Origin: Carboxylicivirga litoralis
Lineage (GTDB): Bacteria; Bacteroidota; Bacteroidia; Bacteroidales; Marinilabiliaceae
Direction of reading: 5' to 3'
NCBI RefSeq assembly: GCF_025499605.1
Contig: NZ_JAFMVC010000008.1
Location: 62,001-126,000 of the forward strand
DNA: 64,000 nt
Shown piece by piece: positions 29,646-38,253 of this stretch. Position numbers and translations under genes: made by a program. Each line of letters starts with the position of its first letter. Positions within the stretch are counted from its first letter, which is position 1. A model generated the notes under the pieces. That model was not told the DNA's origin and made no database searches. It saw nothing but the letters and a program-made list of their open reading frames with translations.

Positions 29646-29729
29646 TTAGTTATAACTAATAGCGGCTGTTAGTTATAACTAATGATTGTAAATAGTTACT
29701 ACTAATGGGTGTTGTTAGTAGTAACTATT
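29646..29729. repeat. Three related palindromes upstream of mnmA
   Basis: TTAGTTATAACTAA occurs twice as a perfect 14-bp palindrome (29646-29659 and 29669-29682). A third, larger inverted repeat has 15-bp perfect arms (AATAGTTACTACTAA at 29691-29705 with 29715-29729) and a 9-nt loop. All three are built from the word AGTTA and its complement. Confidence 0.8.
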
Positions 29730-29736
29730 GTTAAAA

Positions 29737-29776
29737 ATAAAAAATGCCCGTTGTTCATAAATGATCAACGGGCATT
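29737..29776 (-). terminator. Terminator of the aromatic amino acid operon
   Basis: AATGCCCGTTG (29743-29753) pairs with CAACGGGCATT (29766-29776), with extra pairs in the loop. On the minus strand it is followed by a run of U. Confidence 0.9.
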
Positions 29777-29797
29777 CGCCATTCACTATTATCGGTG

Positions 29798-30574
29798 CTA
29801 TTCTTCAATGTTTTGTCTTACTTTATTTAAAAAGACCTGCATGCCTTCTGAATCTTTATTGTCGATGAGTTGCAATAAGTGTTTTAGTTGAAAACGAATA
29901 TTCTCCACCTGTTCGTAGGTAAAGGGGTTGAATAATATTTCGGTCAGCAAATGATCTTCTTCCGATAGCAAGCCTTTGGCAATGTTCATGTGTTTGGTAA
30001 ACGTTGTACCCGGAGCTTTCTGGTGTTTCATGCATGCCGCAAACACCAGTGAAGACGAGAACGGAATAGACAATGAATAGGCAATGGTTTCATCATGCGC
30101 ATCAAAGCTATATTCATGAATGTTAAGGCCTAGCGATGCATAGAAATCTTTGAAAAAAGCCTTGCCTAAATGATCACTTTGGCTGATGATGATGGCATGG
30201 TGCATACTCAAATCCTTAAGATTGGCAAAAGTGGGGCCAAACATGGGGTGCGTAGAGACATAGTGCATGCCACTTTGCTCATAAAATTCCTGTAGTCCGG
30301 TTTTTACCGATGAGATATCTGATATGATACAGTCTTTGGGTAAATAGGGCAATACTTCTTCAAAGGCAGGCAAAGTATATTTGAGACTCACTGCATTGAT
30401 AAGTAGTTCTGGCCCAAACTCTGTTATCTCTTCCAGTTGGGTGAGTCGTTGCGTGTTAAAAACATAGCGAAGCCGGGTAATATCTTTATCAAAGATAGCC
30501 ACTTCATGCTGAAGGCAAAGGGCATCGGTTAGCCATGTGCCCATTTTTCCCGCTCCAAGAATACAAATTTTCAT
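29798..30574 (-). CDS. tyrA: Prephenate dehydrogenase (TyrA-like)
   Basis: This enzyme oxidatively decarboxylates prephenate toward tyrosine. The N-terminal Rossmann motif is MKICILGAGKMGTWL, and the substrate-binding stretch YVSTHPMFGPT with its conserved His is typical of the family. The product is about 258 residues from this start. An ATG at 30616 would add 14 residues (MHLKSLNSILDTKT) of no family character, lying in low-complexity DNA, so the start is set at the Rossmann strand. It is last of four genes in the aromatic operon, after a 104-base spacer, and is followed by the operon terminator. Confidence 0.88.
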   Translation of the reverse strand: MKICILGAGKMGTWLTDALCLQHEVAIFDKDITRLRYVFNTQRLTQLEEITEFGPELLINAVSLKYTLPAFEEVLPYLPKDCIISDISSVKTGLQEFYEQSGMHYVSTHPMFGPTFANLKDLSMHHAIIISQSDHLGKAFFKDFYASLGLNIHEYSFDAHDETIAYSLSIPFSSSLVFAACMKHQKAPGTTFTKHMNIAKGLLSEEDHLLTEILFNPFTYEQVENIRFQLKHLLQLIDNKDSEGMQVFLNKVRQNIEE

Positions 30575-30580
30575 TGTTTT

Positions 30581-30674
30581 AGTATCAAGTATTGAGTTCA
30601 AAGACTTAAGATGCAAGACATAAGATGTAGAGTATAATATTCTGTCTTCTGTCTTGCTACTTCTGTCTTGTGTC
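30581..30674. repeat. AAGAC-type low-complexity repeat between tyrA and the DAHP synthase gene
   Basis: Short words AAGAC(A/T)TAAGA and TCTTCTGTCTTG recur. CAAGACATAAGA (30614-30625) and TCTTCTGTCTTG (30645-30656) form an imperfect hairpin (11 of 12). The region is the only non-tight junction inside the aromatic operon. Confidence 0.55.
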
Positions 30675-30678
30675 TATT

Positions 30679-31776
30679 TTATTTTTTAGCCAATTCTTTA
30701 TTCATCACCTTGTTCTGGCGATTAATTGATTCTTCGTGAATGTGCTCATAAACCTTCACTACAAACTCAGGACTTAAACCAACTTCTTCTGCCTGGCGTC
30801 GACGGTTATTCATTACCTCGTCGTAACGACGTGTTTGCAGAATCGTAATGCCATTTTCGTATTTGTATTGACCAATGGCTTCTGAAATTTTCATACGTGA
30901 TTTCAGTGTTTCTAATAATTGCTTATCAATCTGGTCAATTTTTAAACGCAACTCGTCAAGGGTAACACGAGGCGTGTCGCCAATGGCCGAACGACGTACC
31001 ACCAGCTTGCTCTTAATTTCTCCCAGTTGTTCGGGTGTTACCTGCTGGCTGGCATCGCTCCAGGCTTTCTCTGGGCACATGTGCGATTCAATGATAAGCC
31101 CGTTGAAGTTTAAGTCCATTGCTTCTTGCGATAAATCAGCAATCATTTCACTTTTACCTGTGATGTGACTTGGGTCGGTAATAATTGGTAACTCTGGAAT
31201 GCGACGACGTAGCTCAATAGGAATCTGCCATTCCGGGTTATTGCGGTATTGGCTTTTGTCGTAGGTGCTAAAGCCACGGTGGATAGCACCAATCATTTTA
31301 ACTCCGGCACGGTTAACACGCTCAATGGCACCAATCCACAACTCTAAATCAGGATTGACCGGGTTTTTAATCAATACAGGTTTATCAACGCCCGTCAAAG
31401 CATCTGCCACTTCCTGTACTGCAAATGGATTGGCTGTGGTGCGTGCACCAATCCACAGCATATCCACCCCAAATTTAAGCGCTTCGTACACGTGGTGCGC
31501 ATTGGCCACCTCAACAGCCACGAACATACCTGTTTCTTCTTTTACTTTTTTTAGCCAGGGCAAACCAACCGTTCCAACACCTTCGAAGGCGCCTGGTCGT
31601 GTGCGTGGTTTCCAAATACCGGCTCTGAATATTTTTACGCCTTGAGCAGCCAGTTGACGGGCTGTTTCTAATGTTTGTTCCTCAGTTTCGGCGCTGCAAG
31701 GACCGGCGATTATAATCGGACGTTTTAATTCCAATCCGGGTAGTGCAAGTGGTTGTAGATCTAATTTACTTTCCAT
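30679..31776 (-). CDS. Bifunctional DAHP synthase / chorismate mutase
   Basis: Residues about 1-265 form a type I-beta 3-deoxy-7-phosphoheptulonate synthase (AGPCSAETEEQ, GIWKPRTRPGAFEGVG, the ITDPSH metal site). Residues about 275-350 form an AroQ-type chorismate mutase (LRLKIDQIDKQLLETLKSRMKISEAIGQYK). One protein thus makes the first shikimate-pathway intermediate and also turns chorismate into prephenate, a fusion known in Bacteroidota. The mutase domain may also carry feedback control. Only 2 bases separate it from the aminotransferase gene upstream, so translation is probably coupled. Confidence 0.93.
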   Translation of the reverse strand: MESKLDLQPLALPGLELKRPIIIAGPCSAETEEQTLETARQLAAQGVKIFRAGIWKPRTRPGAFEGVGTVGLPWLKKVKEETGMFVAVEVANAHHVYEALKFGVDMLWIGARTTANPFAVQEVADALTGVDKPVLIKNPVNPDLELWIGAIERVNRAGVKMIGAIHRGFSTYDKSQYRNNPEWQIPIELRRRIPELPIITDPSHITGKSEMIADLSQEAMDLNFNGLIIESHMCPEKAWSDASQQVTPEQLGEIKSKLVVRRSAIGDTPRVTLDELRLKIDQIDKQLLETLKSRMKISEAIGQYKYENGITILQTRRYDEVMNNRRRQAEEVGLSPEFVVKVYEHIHEESINRQNKVMNKELAKK

Positions 31777-31778
31777 GG

Positions 31779-32957
31779 TTATTTAGTTTTTAATGCGTTA
31801 ATACGTTGTTTTGCTTCTTGTAATACGGTTTGATTGGTACATAAACTGATGCGAATATAGCGCTTGCCTTTATCGCCAAAGATGAATCCTGGCGTGATAA
31901 AAACATCACAGCCATATAGTATCTCATCAGATAATTGACCACTGTCTTTATAGTTGTCTGGTATTCGGGCCCAAACGAACATGCCAGTCTGGTTTATATC
32001 GTATTCGCAATTGAGTAAATCCATTATCTCATGAACCAGTACTCGACGTTTTTTATATTCACTGTTTACCGTATTGTACCAATCAGTATCCAATTCAAGC
32101 GCTTTGACAGCTGCTAATTGAAGCGGTTTAAACATCCCTGAGTCCATATTGCTTTTGACACGCAAAATGTACTGGATAAATGTAGGATTTGAAACGGCCA
32201 TGCCAACGCGCCAACCTGCCATGTTATGCGATTTACTCAATGAGTTTAGTTCAATGGCAATATCTTTAGCCCCTTTAAGACTCATAATGCTTTGAGGATT
32301 GTCGTTTAAAATAAAACTATACGGATTATCGTTGATAATGACAATACCATGCTTCTTGCCGAAAGCAATTATTTTTTCAAAAAACGCTTTGTCGGCATTG
32401 GCGCCTGTGGGCATGTTTGGGTAGTTAATCCACATTAGTTTAACCTTGCTTAGATCTTGCTTTTCAAGTTCTTCTATATTTGGCAGCCAATTGTTGTGCT
32501 CATCCAGATCATAATGGAGAAGCTTTGCCTCGGCAATTTTGCTGGCAGAGGCATAGGTTGGGTAACCCGGATTTGGTACCAGTACACTATCGCCGGGATT
32601 GACAAAGGCCATGGTGATGTGCATGATGCCTTCTTTTGAACCCATCAATGGTAGTATTTCCGTGTTTGAATTTACTTCAACATTATAATGTTTATTGTAC
32701 CATCTTGACATGGCTTCCCGTAACTCGGGAATACCAACATAACTCTGATAGCCATGGTTGTTCTCAACAGAGCTTTGTTTATTTAATTCTGCCAATACAT
32801 CAGGAGCAGGAGGCAAATCGGGGTTGCCAATGCCCATATTAATGATGGGCTTGCCTTGTTGACGAAGTTTTTCTAATTCCTTCAGTTTGATGGAGAAGTA
32901 ATACTCTTCAACGGTGCCAATTCTGTTGGCTGGTTGTATATGGTTTTGTGTTTGCAT
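31779..32957 (-). CDS. Class I/II aminotransferase of the aromatic operon
   Basis: The 392-residue fold-type I PLP enzyme has its Schiff-base lysine in NSLSKSHNMAGWRVG, the NPGYPTYAS and WINYPNMPTGA motifs, and a C-terminal arginine (KRYIRISLC) that binds the alpha-carboxylate. It resembles LL-diaminopimelate/aspartate aminotransferases. Lying between prephenate dehydratase (4-base gap) and DAHP synthase (2-base gap), it most likely transaminates phenylpyruvate and 4-hydroxyphenylpyruvate, or prephenate. Substrate is inferred from position only. Confidence 0.85.
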   Translation of the reverse strand: MQTQNHIQPANRIGTVEEYYFSIKLKELEKLRQQGKPIINMGIGNPDLPPAPDVLAELNKQSSVENNHGYQSYVGIPELREAMSRWYNKHYNVEVNSNTEILPLMGSKEGIMHITMAFVNPGDSVLVPNPGYPTYASASKIAEAKLLHYDLDEHNNWLPNIEELEKQDLSKVKLMWINYPNMPTGANADKAFFEKIIAFGKKHGIVIINDNPYSFILNDNPQSIMSLKGAKDIAIELNSLSKSHNMAGWRVGMAVSNPTFIQYILRVKSNMDSGMFKPLQLAAVKALELDTDWYNTVNSEYKKRRVLVHEIMDLLNCEYDINQTGMFVWARIPDNYKDSGQLSDEILYGCDVFITPGFIFGDKGKRYIRISLCTNQTVLQEAKQRINALKTK

Positions 32958-32961
32958 ATGC

Positions 32962-33861
32962 TTAAAGAGCTTTCTGTGTTTCTATATGGCCATTATTAAT
33001 CGGGTACGATTGTCCTCCTTTTTCATATTCACCCAATGATTTCAATTTGCTGGTTAAAGGTCTGATAGCATCAAGTGATTGTAAATAGCGTTTGTAATCA
33101 GTAAAGGTTAAATCAACATAGAAAAGGTATTCCCATTCTTGCCCCACAATTGGAAGCGATTGTATTTTAGTCAGGTTGATGTTATAAAATGCCAGAATTG
33201 TCAGAATCTTTGACAGGCTTCCTTCCTCATGAGGTAGTGAAAAAACAACGGACGACTTATTAACTCTGTTTTCAAGTAATAAGTTGTCAACTTCTGTCTT
33301 GCCTCTGTCTGACACAATCAGGAAACGGGTGAAATTCTTTTTATTTGTCTCAATATTCTTTGCCAAGGTCTTCAATTCATACATCTCAGCAGCCAATTCA
33401 GAAGCAATAGCACCAATACCTTCTAGTTTTTCATCAGCAATGCGTTTGGCACTTAGAGCAGTGTCTTCTGACTCAATCAGCTTGATGTGAGGGTATTGCT
33501 TAAAGAAAGCTTCGCACTGAGCAATGGCCATAGGGTGTGAGTATACTTCTTTAATATCTTCTATGGTTTGACCAGGTAAGGCTAAAAACTGGTGTTTAAT
33601 GCGTAATTTGTATTCACCAATAATCACCAGATCACTGTCTTTTAACATGGTGTAGTTTGGTAAAAGACTTCCAACCAAAGTATTTTCAATAGCAATAATT
33701 CCATAACAATCACGGTCTTTCTTTAGTGTTTCAAACAAATCAGGAAAGGTGAGACAAGGAATTATTTCAAGATTTTCATCTTCAAAGTATGCTTTAGCGG
33801 CAATTTCGTGGTTGGCTCCCGGCCACCCTTGAATGGCTATTTTTTTCTTTGTTTGGTTCAT
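32962..33861 (-). CDS. pheA: Prephenate dehydratase with ACT domain
   Basis: This enzyme converts prephenate to phenylpyruvate. The N-terminal catalytic part (about 1-190) begins AIQGWPGANHEIAAKAYF and contains the conserved KKNFTRFLIV motif. The C-terminal ACT domain (about 205-285, VVFSLPHEEGSLSKILTILA) should bind phenylalanine for feedback inhibition. It is the first structural gene of the operon, placed directly behind a leader with attenuator structures, as in enterobacterial pheL-pheA. The length of 299 aa is usual for the monofunctional enzyme. Confidence 0.94.
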   Translation of the reverse strand: MNQTKKKIAIQGWPGANHEIAAKAYFEDENLEIIPCLTFPDLFETLKKDRDCYGIIAIENTLVGSLLPNYTMLKDSDLVIIGEYKLRIKHQFLALPGQTIEDIKEVYSHPMAIAQCEAFFKQYPHIKLIESEDTALSAKRIADEKLEGIGAIASELAAEMYELKTLAKNIETNKKNFTRFLIVSDRGKTEVDNLLLENRVNKSSVVFSLPHEEGSLSKILTILAFYNINLTKIQSLPIVGQEWEYLFYVDLTFTDYKRYLQSLDAIRPLTSKLKSLGEYEKGGQSYPINNGHIETQKAL

Positions 33862-33880
33862 TGTTTTGAATTATGGTCAT

Positions 33881-33909
33881 AAAAAAACCCGCCTTACTGA
33901 GGCGGGTTT
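33881..33909 (-). terminator. Attenuator terminator before pheA
   Basis: On the minus strand AAACCCGCC pairs with GGCGGGTTT (9 bp, 7-nt loop) and runs into seven U residues, ending 20 bases before the pheA ATG. This is a classic intrinsic terminator placed inside an operon leader. Confidence 0.92.
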
Positions 33910-33954
33910 CAAATATTTTGTATCATTTCGTTTATATCATAGAATGCCCACCTC
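33899..33954 (-). promoter_or_regulatory. Antiterminator pairing
   Basis: The leader RNA word GAGGUGGG (33954-33947), lying right behind the leader-peptide stop codon, can pair over 8 bp with CCCGCCUC (33906-33899). The latter overlaps the 5' arm and loop of the terminator. Forming this pair would destroy the terminator, so the two folds exclude each other. Confidence 0.8.
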
Positions 33955-33955
33955 T

Positions 33956-34012
33956 TTAACTGTTGCTAAAAAAGAAATAATAAAAGTTATAAAAGAAAAT
34001 GTGAGCCATCAT
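33956..34012 (-). CDS. pheL: Phe/Tyr-rich attenuator leader peptide
   Basis: The short frame reads MMAHIFFYNFYYFFFSNS and stop: 18 residues, of which six are Phe and three Tyr. It starts 19-27 bases after the -7 box and stops one base ahead of the antiterminator arm. This is the architecture of E. coli pheL. When charged Phe/Tyr tRNA is scarce, a ribosome stalled in the aromatic run would affect the downstream fold; when plentiful, a ribosome finishing at the stop would mask the antiterminator arm and allow termination. The ATG at 34009 is an equally good start. Being so short, it rests on position and composition, not on homology. Confidence 0.85.
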   Translation of the reverse strand: MMAHIFFYNFYYFFFSNS

Positions 34013-34030
34013 TGCTTTGTTTATGTGTTG

Positions 34031-34038
34031 CAAATGTA
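34031..34038 (-). promoter_or_regulatory. Aromatic operon promoter (-7 box)
   Basis: On the minus strand this is TACATTTG followed by C, a full match to TAnnTTTG. A TTTTGCA word lies about 16-20 bases upstream in the -33 position. Transcription should begin near 34025, about 13 bases before the leader peptide. Confidence 0.65.
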
Positions 34039-34174
34039 TAAATATATTTGTGATTGCAAAACTGTGAGCAGATATTTTAATTAAAAAATAATTTGACACG
34101 ATTTTATTCGTAGAACTTACAACCTGTAATTTGTATTTTTCGCTGCGCTTTTTATTTACGAATATTGTGTGAAT

Positions 34175-36229
34175 CTATTTTCTGGAATTGAGAACTTGCG
34201 CGTTGAAAATAGTTGTTCCCGCTGGTTCAATTTTACGCTTAAGTGGATGAACCAGGTAGAATGTACTTCCTTTACCAACTTCAGATTCTAATCGGATGAA
34301 TCCGCCCAATTGTTTAATTAAATCATGGGCAATTGTCAAACCTAAACCAGAACCACTTGCCTTTTTGATTTGGTTGTTTTCAACTTGAGAAAAGCGTTTG
34401 AATACTTCTTCGTGTTTATCTTTTGGAATACCAATGCCCGTGTCTTTAACGTAAATGGTTAGATGTGCGTTTTCTGTATAGGCACCGAGTGTAATGCTCC
34501 CTTTATCGGTGAATTTAATAGCGTTTGTTAATAAGTTGAATATTATTTGCTTAATTCTTACCTGGTCTGATTCAAGCTTGAGTGATTCGTCAACTTTTGA
34601 ATCGAGTATAATGTCAAGAGCCTTGTCATATTTATTAATTTCGCTTTTAAACTGCTCGTAAGTTTCATTTAAAAGTTGATCTATTTGAAACAAACTGTAG
34701 TGCAATTTAACATGACCGGATTCTATTTGCGAAAAGATAAGTATATCTGAAATGAGTTTTAACAATTGATTGCCATTGGATTGGATGATATGCAGGTAAC
34801 TTTTTTTCTCCTGTGTGGATAATGATTCATCTTCCAGAAGCTCTGAGAAACCTATGATGGCATTCATTGGAGTTCGAATTTCGTGCGACATATTGGCCAG
34901 GAAAGCGGATTTAAGGTAATCAGACTGTTCTGCTTTTTCTTTGGCTTTGATTAGTTCTTGCTCATGTTTCTTCTTTTCTGAGATGTCTGATAGGATTTCC
35001 ACGAAACCAATGTGTTGATGTTCATTGTCAAAAACCGGATGTGTTTTATGTATATATGTCTTCCCTGAAATTTCGCTTACGTGTTCTCGTACTTCAGTTC
35101 TGTTAGTCAATAAGCTGGTCTCAAATTGGCAAAATTCACATGGCGTATCACGTTTAAAATTGGCCTTGTAGCACTTGGTGCCTACCAATTTTTCGAAAGG
35201 AGTATCGCTGGTTTTCTTAAACGCATCATTAGCCCATACCAAGTTATAGTCATTGTCGATAAATACTACCTGTTCATCCAGGCTGTTAAGAATCAGTGTT
35301 TTTTCGTGCTCAATCTGTTTAATCGTTTTTCCTCTTTGAGCGCTTATTTTTCTGGCTTCATGAAGTCGGTCTGTGCGTTTCTTTACGATGCTGCGTTGGA
35401 TCAGTAATGCAATTATTAAAATTAAGGTTAAGCCGGATAGGGCATAAGTAAGGTATAAAACCCAGGTTGTTGATTGCTTAGCATCTTTAATTAACCATTG
35501 ATTGATGGTGTCTTGATATAATTCGGGTTCTTCTAACTTAAATTTAATCAAAGCCTCGTCAACTTTATCCAGCAGCGGTTGTGATAATGGTCCCCCGGCA
35601 AAATGAACGTTTACAGGGTTGAATAGAATGGGGGTTACTCTTAGTTTTTGGTCAAGGTTTTGACGGTAGCCAAAAAGTTTGTTTACAGCACCTGCTTCAG
35701 CTTCATTATTGTTGATTTTATTAAAAACTTCAGTAGGGTTTTGGCACCAAATAATTTCAGCATTGATGTTAAAGTTGGCTAATAGCTTTAATAAAGCCTG
35801 AGCATGGATGTCACCTTTTTCTAGCGCCAGTTTTTTATGCTGCAGATCAGTTATGCTTTCTATTCTACTATTTTTATTAGTATAGATAATGCCCCAGTTG
35901 GTAAAGATGGTTTCGTTAGAGAAGTTAATTAATTGTTCGCGTTTCTGGGTGCGGGCAACTGTTGTTAATAGTTGAATTTTACCATATTTAAGGGCGTCAA
36001 TTCCTTCTGTGAAAGTAAGTGGTATATAATCGATGTGCCAATTGTTCACATCTGCAACTTTGTTTAGCAAATCGATAAAAATACCTTCAGCTTGATTAGT
36101 GGAATCAATACTGCATAGCGGTGGATTGTAATGCACCCCCACTTTAATTGTTTCAACAGCATTAGCCGATGTGTTAAGGCTTAGGAATAGAGCTGCCTGG
36201 GTCAGGAGTATTTGGAGTTTTTTGCGCAT
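34175..36229 (-). CDS. Sensor histidine kinase with periplasmic solute-binding domain
   Basis: The 684-residue protein is ordered as follows: signal peptide (1-24); a periplasmic SBP_bac_3-type domain (about 26-247, IKVGVHYNPPLCSID... EGIFIDLLNKVAD); a membrane helix (about 256-279); a short coiled coil; and a PAS domain (about 310-420). The PAS domain carries C353, C364 and C367 in a C-x10-C-x2-C pattern. HisKA follows with phospho-acceptor H449 (FLANMSHEIRTPMN), then a HATPase domain with GTGIGIPKDKHEEVF and SGSGLGLTIAHDLIKQLGG. It probably senses a small external ligand plus a redox or metal state. No response regulator is adjacent; the lone receiver at 8238-8594 is one possible partner. 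Confidence 0.9.
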   Translation of the reverse strand: MRKKLQILLTQAALFLSLNTSANAVETIKVGVHYNPPLCSIDSTNQAEGIFIDLLNKVADVNNWHIDYIPLTFTEGIDALKYGKIQLLTTVARTQKREQLINFSNETIFTNWGIIYTNKNSRIESITDLQHKKLALEKGDIHAQALLKLLANFNINAEIIWCQNPTEVFNKINNNEAEAGAVNKLFGYRQNLDQKLRVTPILFNPVNVHFAGGPLSQPLLDKVDEALIKFKLEEPELYQDTINQWLIKDAKQSTTWVLYLTYALSGLTLILIIALLIQRSIVKKRTDRLHEARKISAQRGKTIKQIEHEKTLILNSLDEQVVFIDNDYNLVWANDAFKKTSDTPFEKLVGTKCYKANFKRDTPCEFCQFETSLLTNRTEVREHVSEISGKTYIHKTHPVFDNEHQHIGFVEILSDISEKKKHEQELIKAKEKAEQSDYLKSAFLANMSHEIRTPMNAIIGFSELLEDESLSTQEKKSYLHIIQSNGNQLLKLISDILIFSQIESGHVKLHYSLFQIDQLLNETYEQFKSEINKYDKALDIILDSKVDESLKLESDQVRIKQIIFNLLTNAIKFTDKGSITLGAYTENAHLTIYVKDTGIGIPKDKHEEVFKRFSQVENNQIKKASGSGLGLTIAHDLIKQLGGFIRLESEVGKGSTFYLVHPLKRKIEPAGTTIFNAQVLNSRK

Positions 36230-36284
36230 AAAAACAGGTAAAGCGTCACAAATATAGTATTTTACCTATACAGTTATTATAAAG

Positions 36285-38153
36285 TTAGTTATCCTCTATC
36301 TCTTTTAATTCAAGCCAACGCATTTCCTTTTCATCTAGCGTATCCATTATGTCGTTCAGTTGTTTCGATTTTTCAACCAGTTCGTCAGAAGCCAGATTGC
36401 CCGAGTTTAATTCGTTCTGGAGATCCTCTTTCTTTGTTTCCAGTTCCTGGAGTTCCTGTTCAATTTGCTCCAGCTCTCTCTTTTCTTTGTAGCTAAGCTT
36501 TTTCTTTGGATTATTGGGCTTTGGTTTTTCAACAACCGTTTCTTGTTTGGTGGCTTTTGTTATTTGCCGCTCTTCGTGTTTCTTTTGTTTATTGTAGTCG
36601 CTATAACTACCAACAAAGTCTTTAATGCGACAATTACCTTCAAAGGCAAACAGGTGATCGGTTACTTTGTCGAGGAAATAACGATCGTGTGAAACGACAA
36701 TGACACAACCTTTAAAATTCGTCAGATAATCTTCTAATACATTTAAGGTGAATATGTCGAGGTCGTTGGTGGGCTCATCCAGAATTAAGAAGTTAGGATT
36801 TTTAATCAGGACAGTCATCAACAAAAGACGCTTTTTCTCGCCACCACTTAGCTTATTAACTTGCACATAATGCATTTCATTTGGAAACAGAAAATAGCGG
36901 AGGAATTGAGAAGCTGACATACGTTTGCCTTCGCCCAATGAAATATCTTCTGCAATATCGGTGATAACTTCAATGACTTTTTTATTATCATCAATTTTAA
37001 TTCCTTCTTGACGATAATAGCCAAATACAACAGTTTCGCCTTTTTCTACTTCACCAGCATCGGGTTGAAGTGTTCCTGTTAAAATATTGAGGAAGGTAGA
37101 TTTGCCTGTTCCATTTTTTCCAATGATTCCTACTTTTTCGTAAGGCGCAAATTTGTAGGAGAAATCTTTTATGAGCTCTAAATCGTCAAACGACTTAGAA
37201 ATGCTGTGTAAGTTGATGACTTTTTTGCCTAATCGCGCTTGTGATATGCCTAATTCAAGATTCTGTTCATTAATATTTTGATGAGCCTTGTCTTTTAAAT
37301 CGTAAAAGGCATCAATACGATATTTAGCTTTAGTAGCACGTGCTTGTGGCATTCGGTTCATCCACTCTTGCTCCGTTTTTAGTAGGTTGCGTGCTTTTTC
37401 TATCTCGGCCTTTTTATTAGCTAATCGTTCTTGTCGCTTCTTTAAAAAGTAGGAATAATTGCCTTGGTAGCGGTAAATAGTCTCATCGGCCAACTCAATA
37501 ATTTCATTGCAAACGCGATCCAGGAAATAGCGATCGTGAGTAACCATCAATAAAGTTGCTTTCGATTTAGAAAGATACTGTTCCAGCCAGTCTACCATTT
37601 CTAAATCCAAATGGTTGGTTGGCTCGTCTAATATCAATAATGAAGGCTCACTAATCAGGATGCTTGCCAGAGCCACTCTTTTTTGTTGCCCGCCCGAAAG
37701 TTCGGATACAGGCTGGTCGAAACGGGTGATTTTTAGCTGCGATAATATCTGCTTAATGCGTTGTTCGTAATCCCAGGCTTGGAGGATATCCATTTTTTCG
37801 ATGAGCGCTCCCATTGCTTGCTGATCGTTTTTTTCAATCGCTTGCTCATAGGCTTTAATGGTTTGTACCACTTCGTTATCAACATTGAAAACTTCCTCAA
37901 TAACCGTATGCTCTTTATTCAAATACGGATCTTGAGATAGGTAGCCCATTGTAATACCATTTCGCAAGGTTACTTTTCCTTCGTTGGCTGGTATCTTTCC
38001 ACCGAGTATATTGAGTAAAGTGGTCTTTCCAGCTCCGTTACGGGCAATCAATGCCACTTTTTGTCCTTCGTTTAAACCAAATGAAATATCATTAAAAAGG
38101 CGAATGTCGCCCCAGTGTTGTGTCAGATTTTCAACTGATAAATAATTAATCAT
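36285..38153 (-). CDS. ABC-F ATPase (Uup-like)
   Basis: The 622-residue soluble protein has two ABC domains and no membrane segments. Domain 1 has Walker A ARNGAGKTT, signature SGGQQKRVALAS and Walker B SLLILDEPTNHLD. Domain 2 has GKNGTGKST, LSGGEKKRLLL and NFLILDEPTNDLD. Between them is the ABC-F linker. The C-terminus (about 535-622) is a charged coiled coil as in Uup. ABC-F proteins act on ribosomes or nucleic acid, not in transport. The gene stands 55 bases before the sensor kinase on the same strand and has no other obvious partner. Confidence 0.92.
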   Translation of the reverse strand: MINYLSVENLTQHWGDIRLFNDISFGLNEGQKVALIARNGAGKTTLLNILGGKIPANEGKVTLRNGITMGYLSQDPYLNKEHTVIEEVFNVDNEVVQTIKAYEQAIEKNDQQAMGALIEKMDILQAWDYEQRIKQILSQLKITRFDQPVSELSGGQQKRVALASILISEPSLLILDEPTNHLDLEMVDWLEQYLSKSKATLLMVTHDRYFLDRVCNEIIELADETIYRYQGNYSYFLKKRQERLANKKAEIEKARNLLKTEQEWMNRMPQARATKAKYRIDAFYDLKDKAHQNINEQNLELGISQARLGKKVINLHSISKSFDDLELIKDFSYKFAPYEKVGIIGKNGTGKSTFLNILTGTLQPDAGEVEKGETVVFGYYRQEGIKIDDNKKVIEVITDIAEDISLGEGKRMSASQFLRYFLFPNEMHYVQVNKLSGGEKKRLLLMTVLIKNPNFLILDEPTNDLDIFTLNVLEDYLTNFKGCVIVVSHDRYFLDKVTDHLFAFEGNCRIKDFVGSYSDYNKQKKHEERQITKATKQETVVEKPKPNNPKKKLSYKEKRELEQIEQELQELETKKEDLQNELNSGNLASDELVEKSKQLNDIMDTLDEKEMRWLELKEIEDN

Positions 38154-38253
38154 AGCCTGTTTTTATCGAGTCACAAAGGTAATATAAAACTCGGAGGGCT
38201 ACTATTGGCGTAGTGCAAATAGTAGCCCTCCGGGTAATATGCCAGCTTGTATT

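Larger units (their letters stand above)
29452..29797. other. Intergenic stretch rich in palindromes
   Basis: From high to low coordinates, in the direction of minus-strand transcription: the tyrA terminator, three AT-rich palindromes, a 16-bp hairpin with a 3-nt loop, then the mnmA upstream region. No coding frame is recognised. Confidence 0.6.
33862..34174 (-). other. Leader region of the aromatic operon
   Basis: On the minus strand this stretch holds, in order, a promoter (34031-34038), a leader peptide gene (34012-33956), an antiterminator arm just after its stop codon, and the terminator hairpin 20 bases before pheA. The remaining bases 34040-34174 lie downstream of the sensor kinase and show no gene. 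Confidence 0.8.

Noticed and set aside
29646-29729. Palindrome cluster as a CRISPR array
   Set aside because: Only two identical units with a 9-base spacer and no cas genes; the third element is a different, larger hairpin.
31265-31645. 126-codon open frame opposite the DAHP synthase gene
   Set aside because: Antisense shadow of a conserved catalytic domain.
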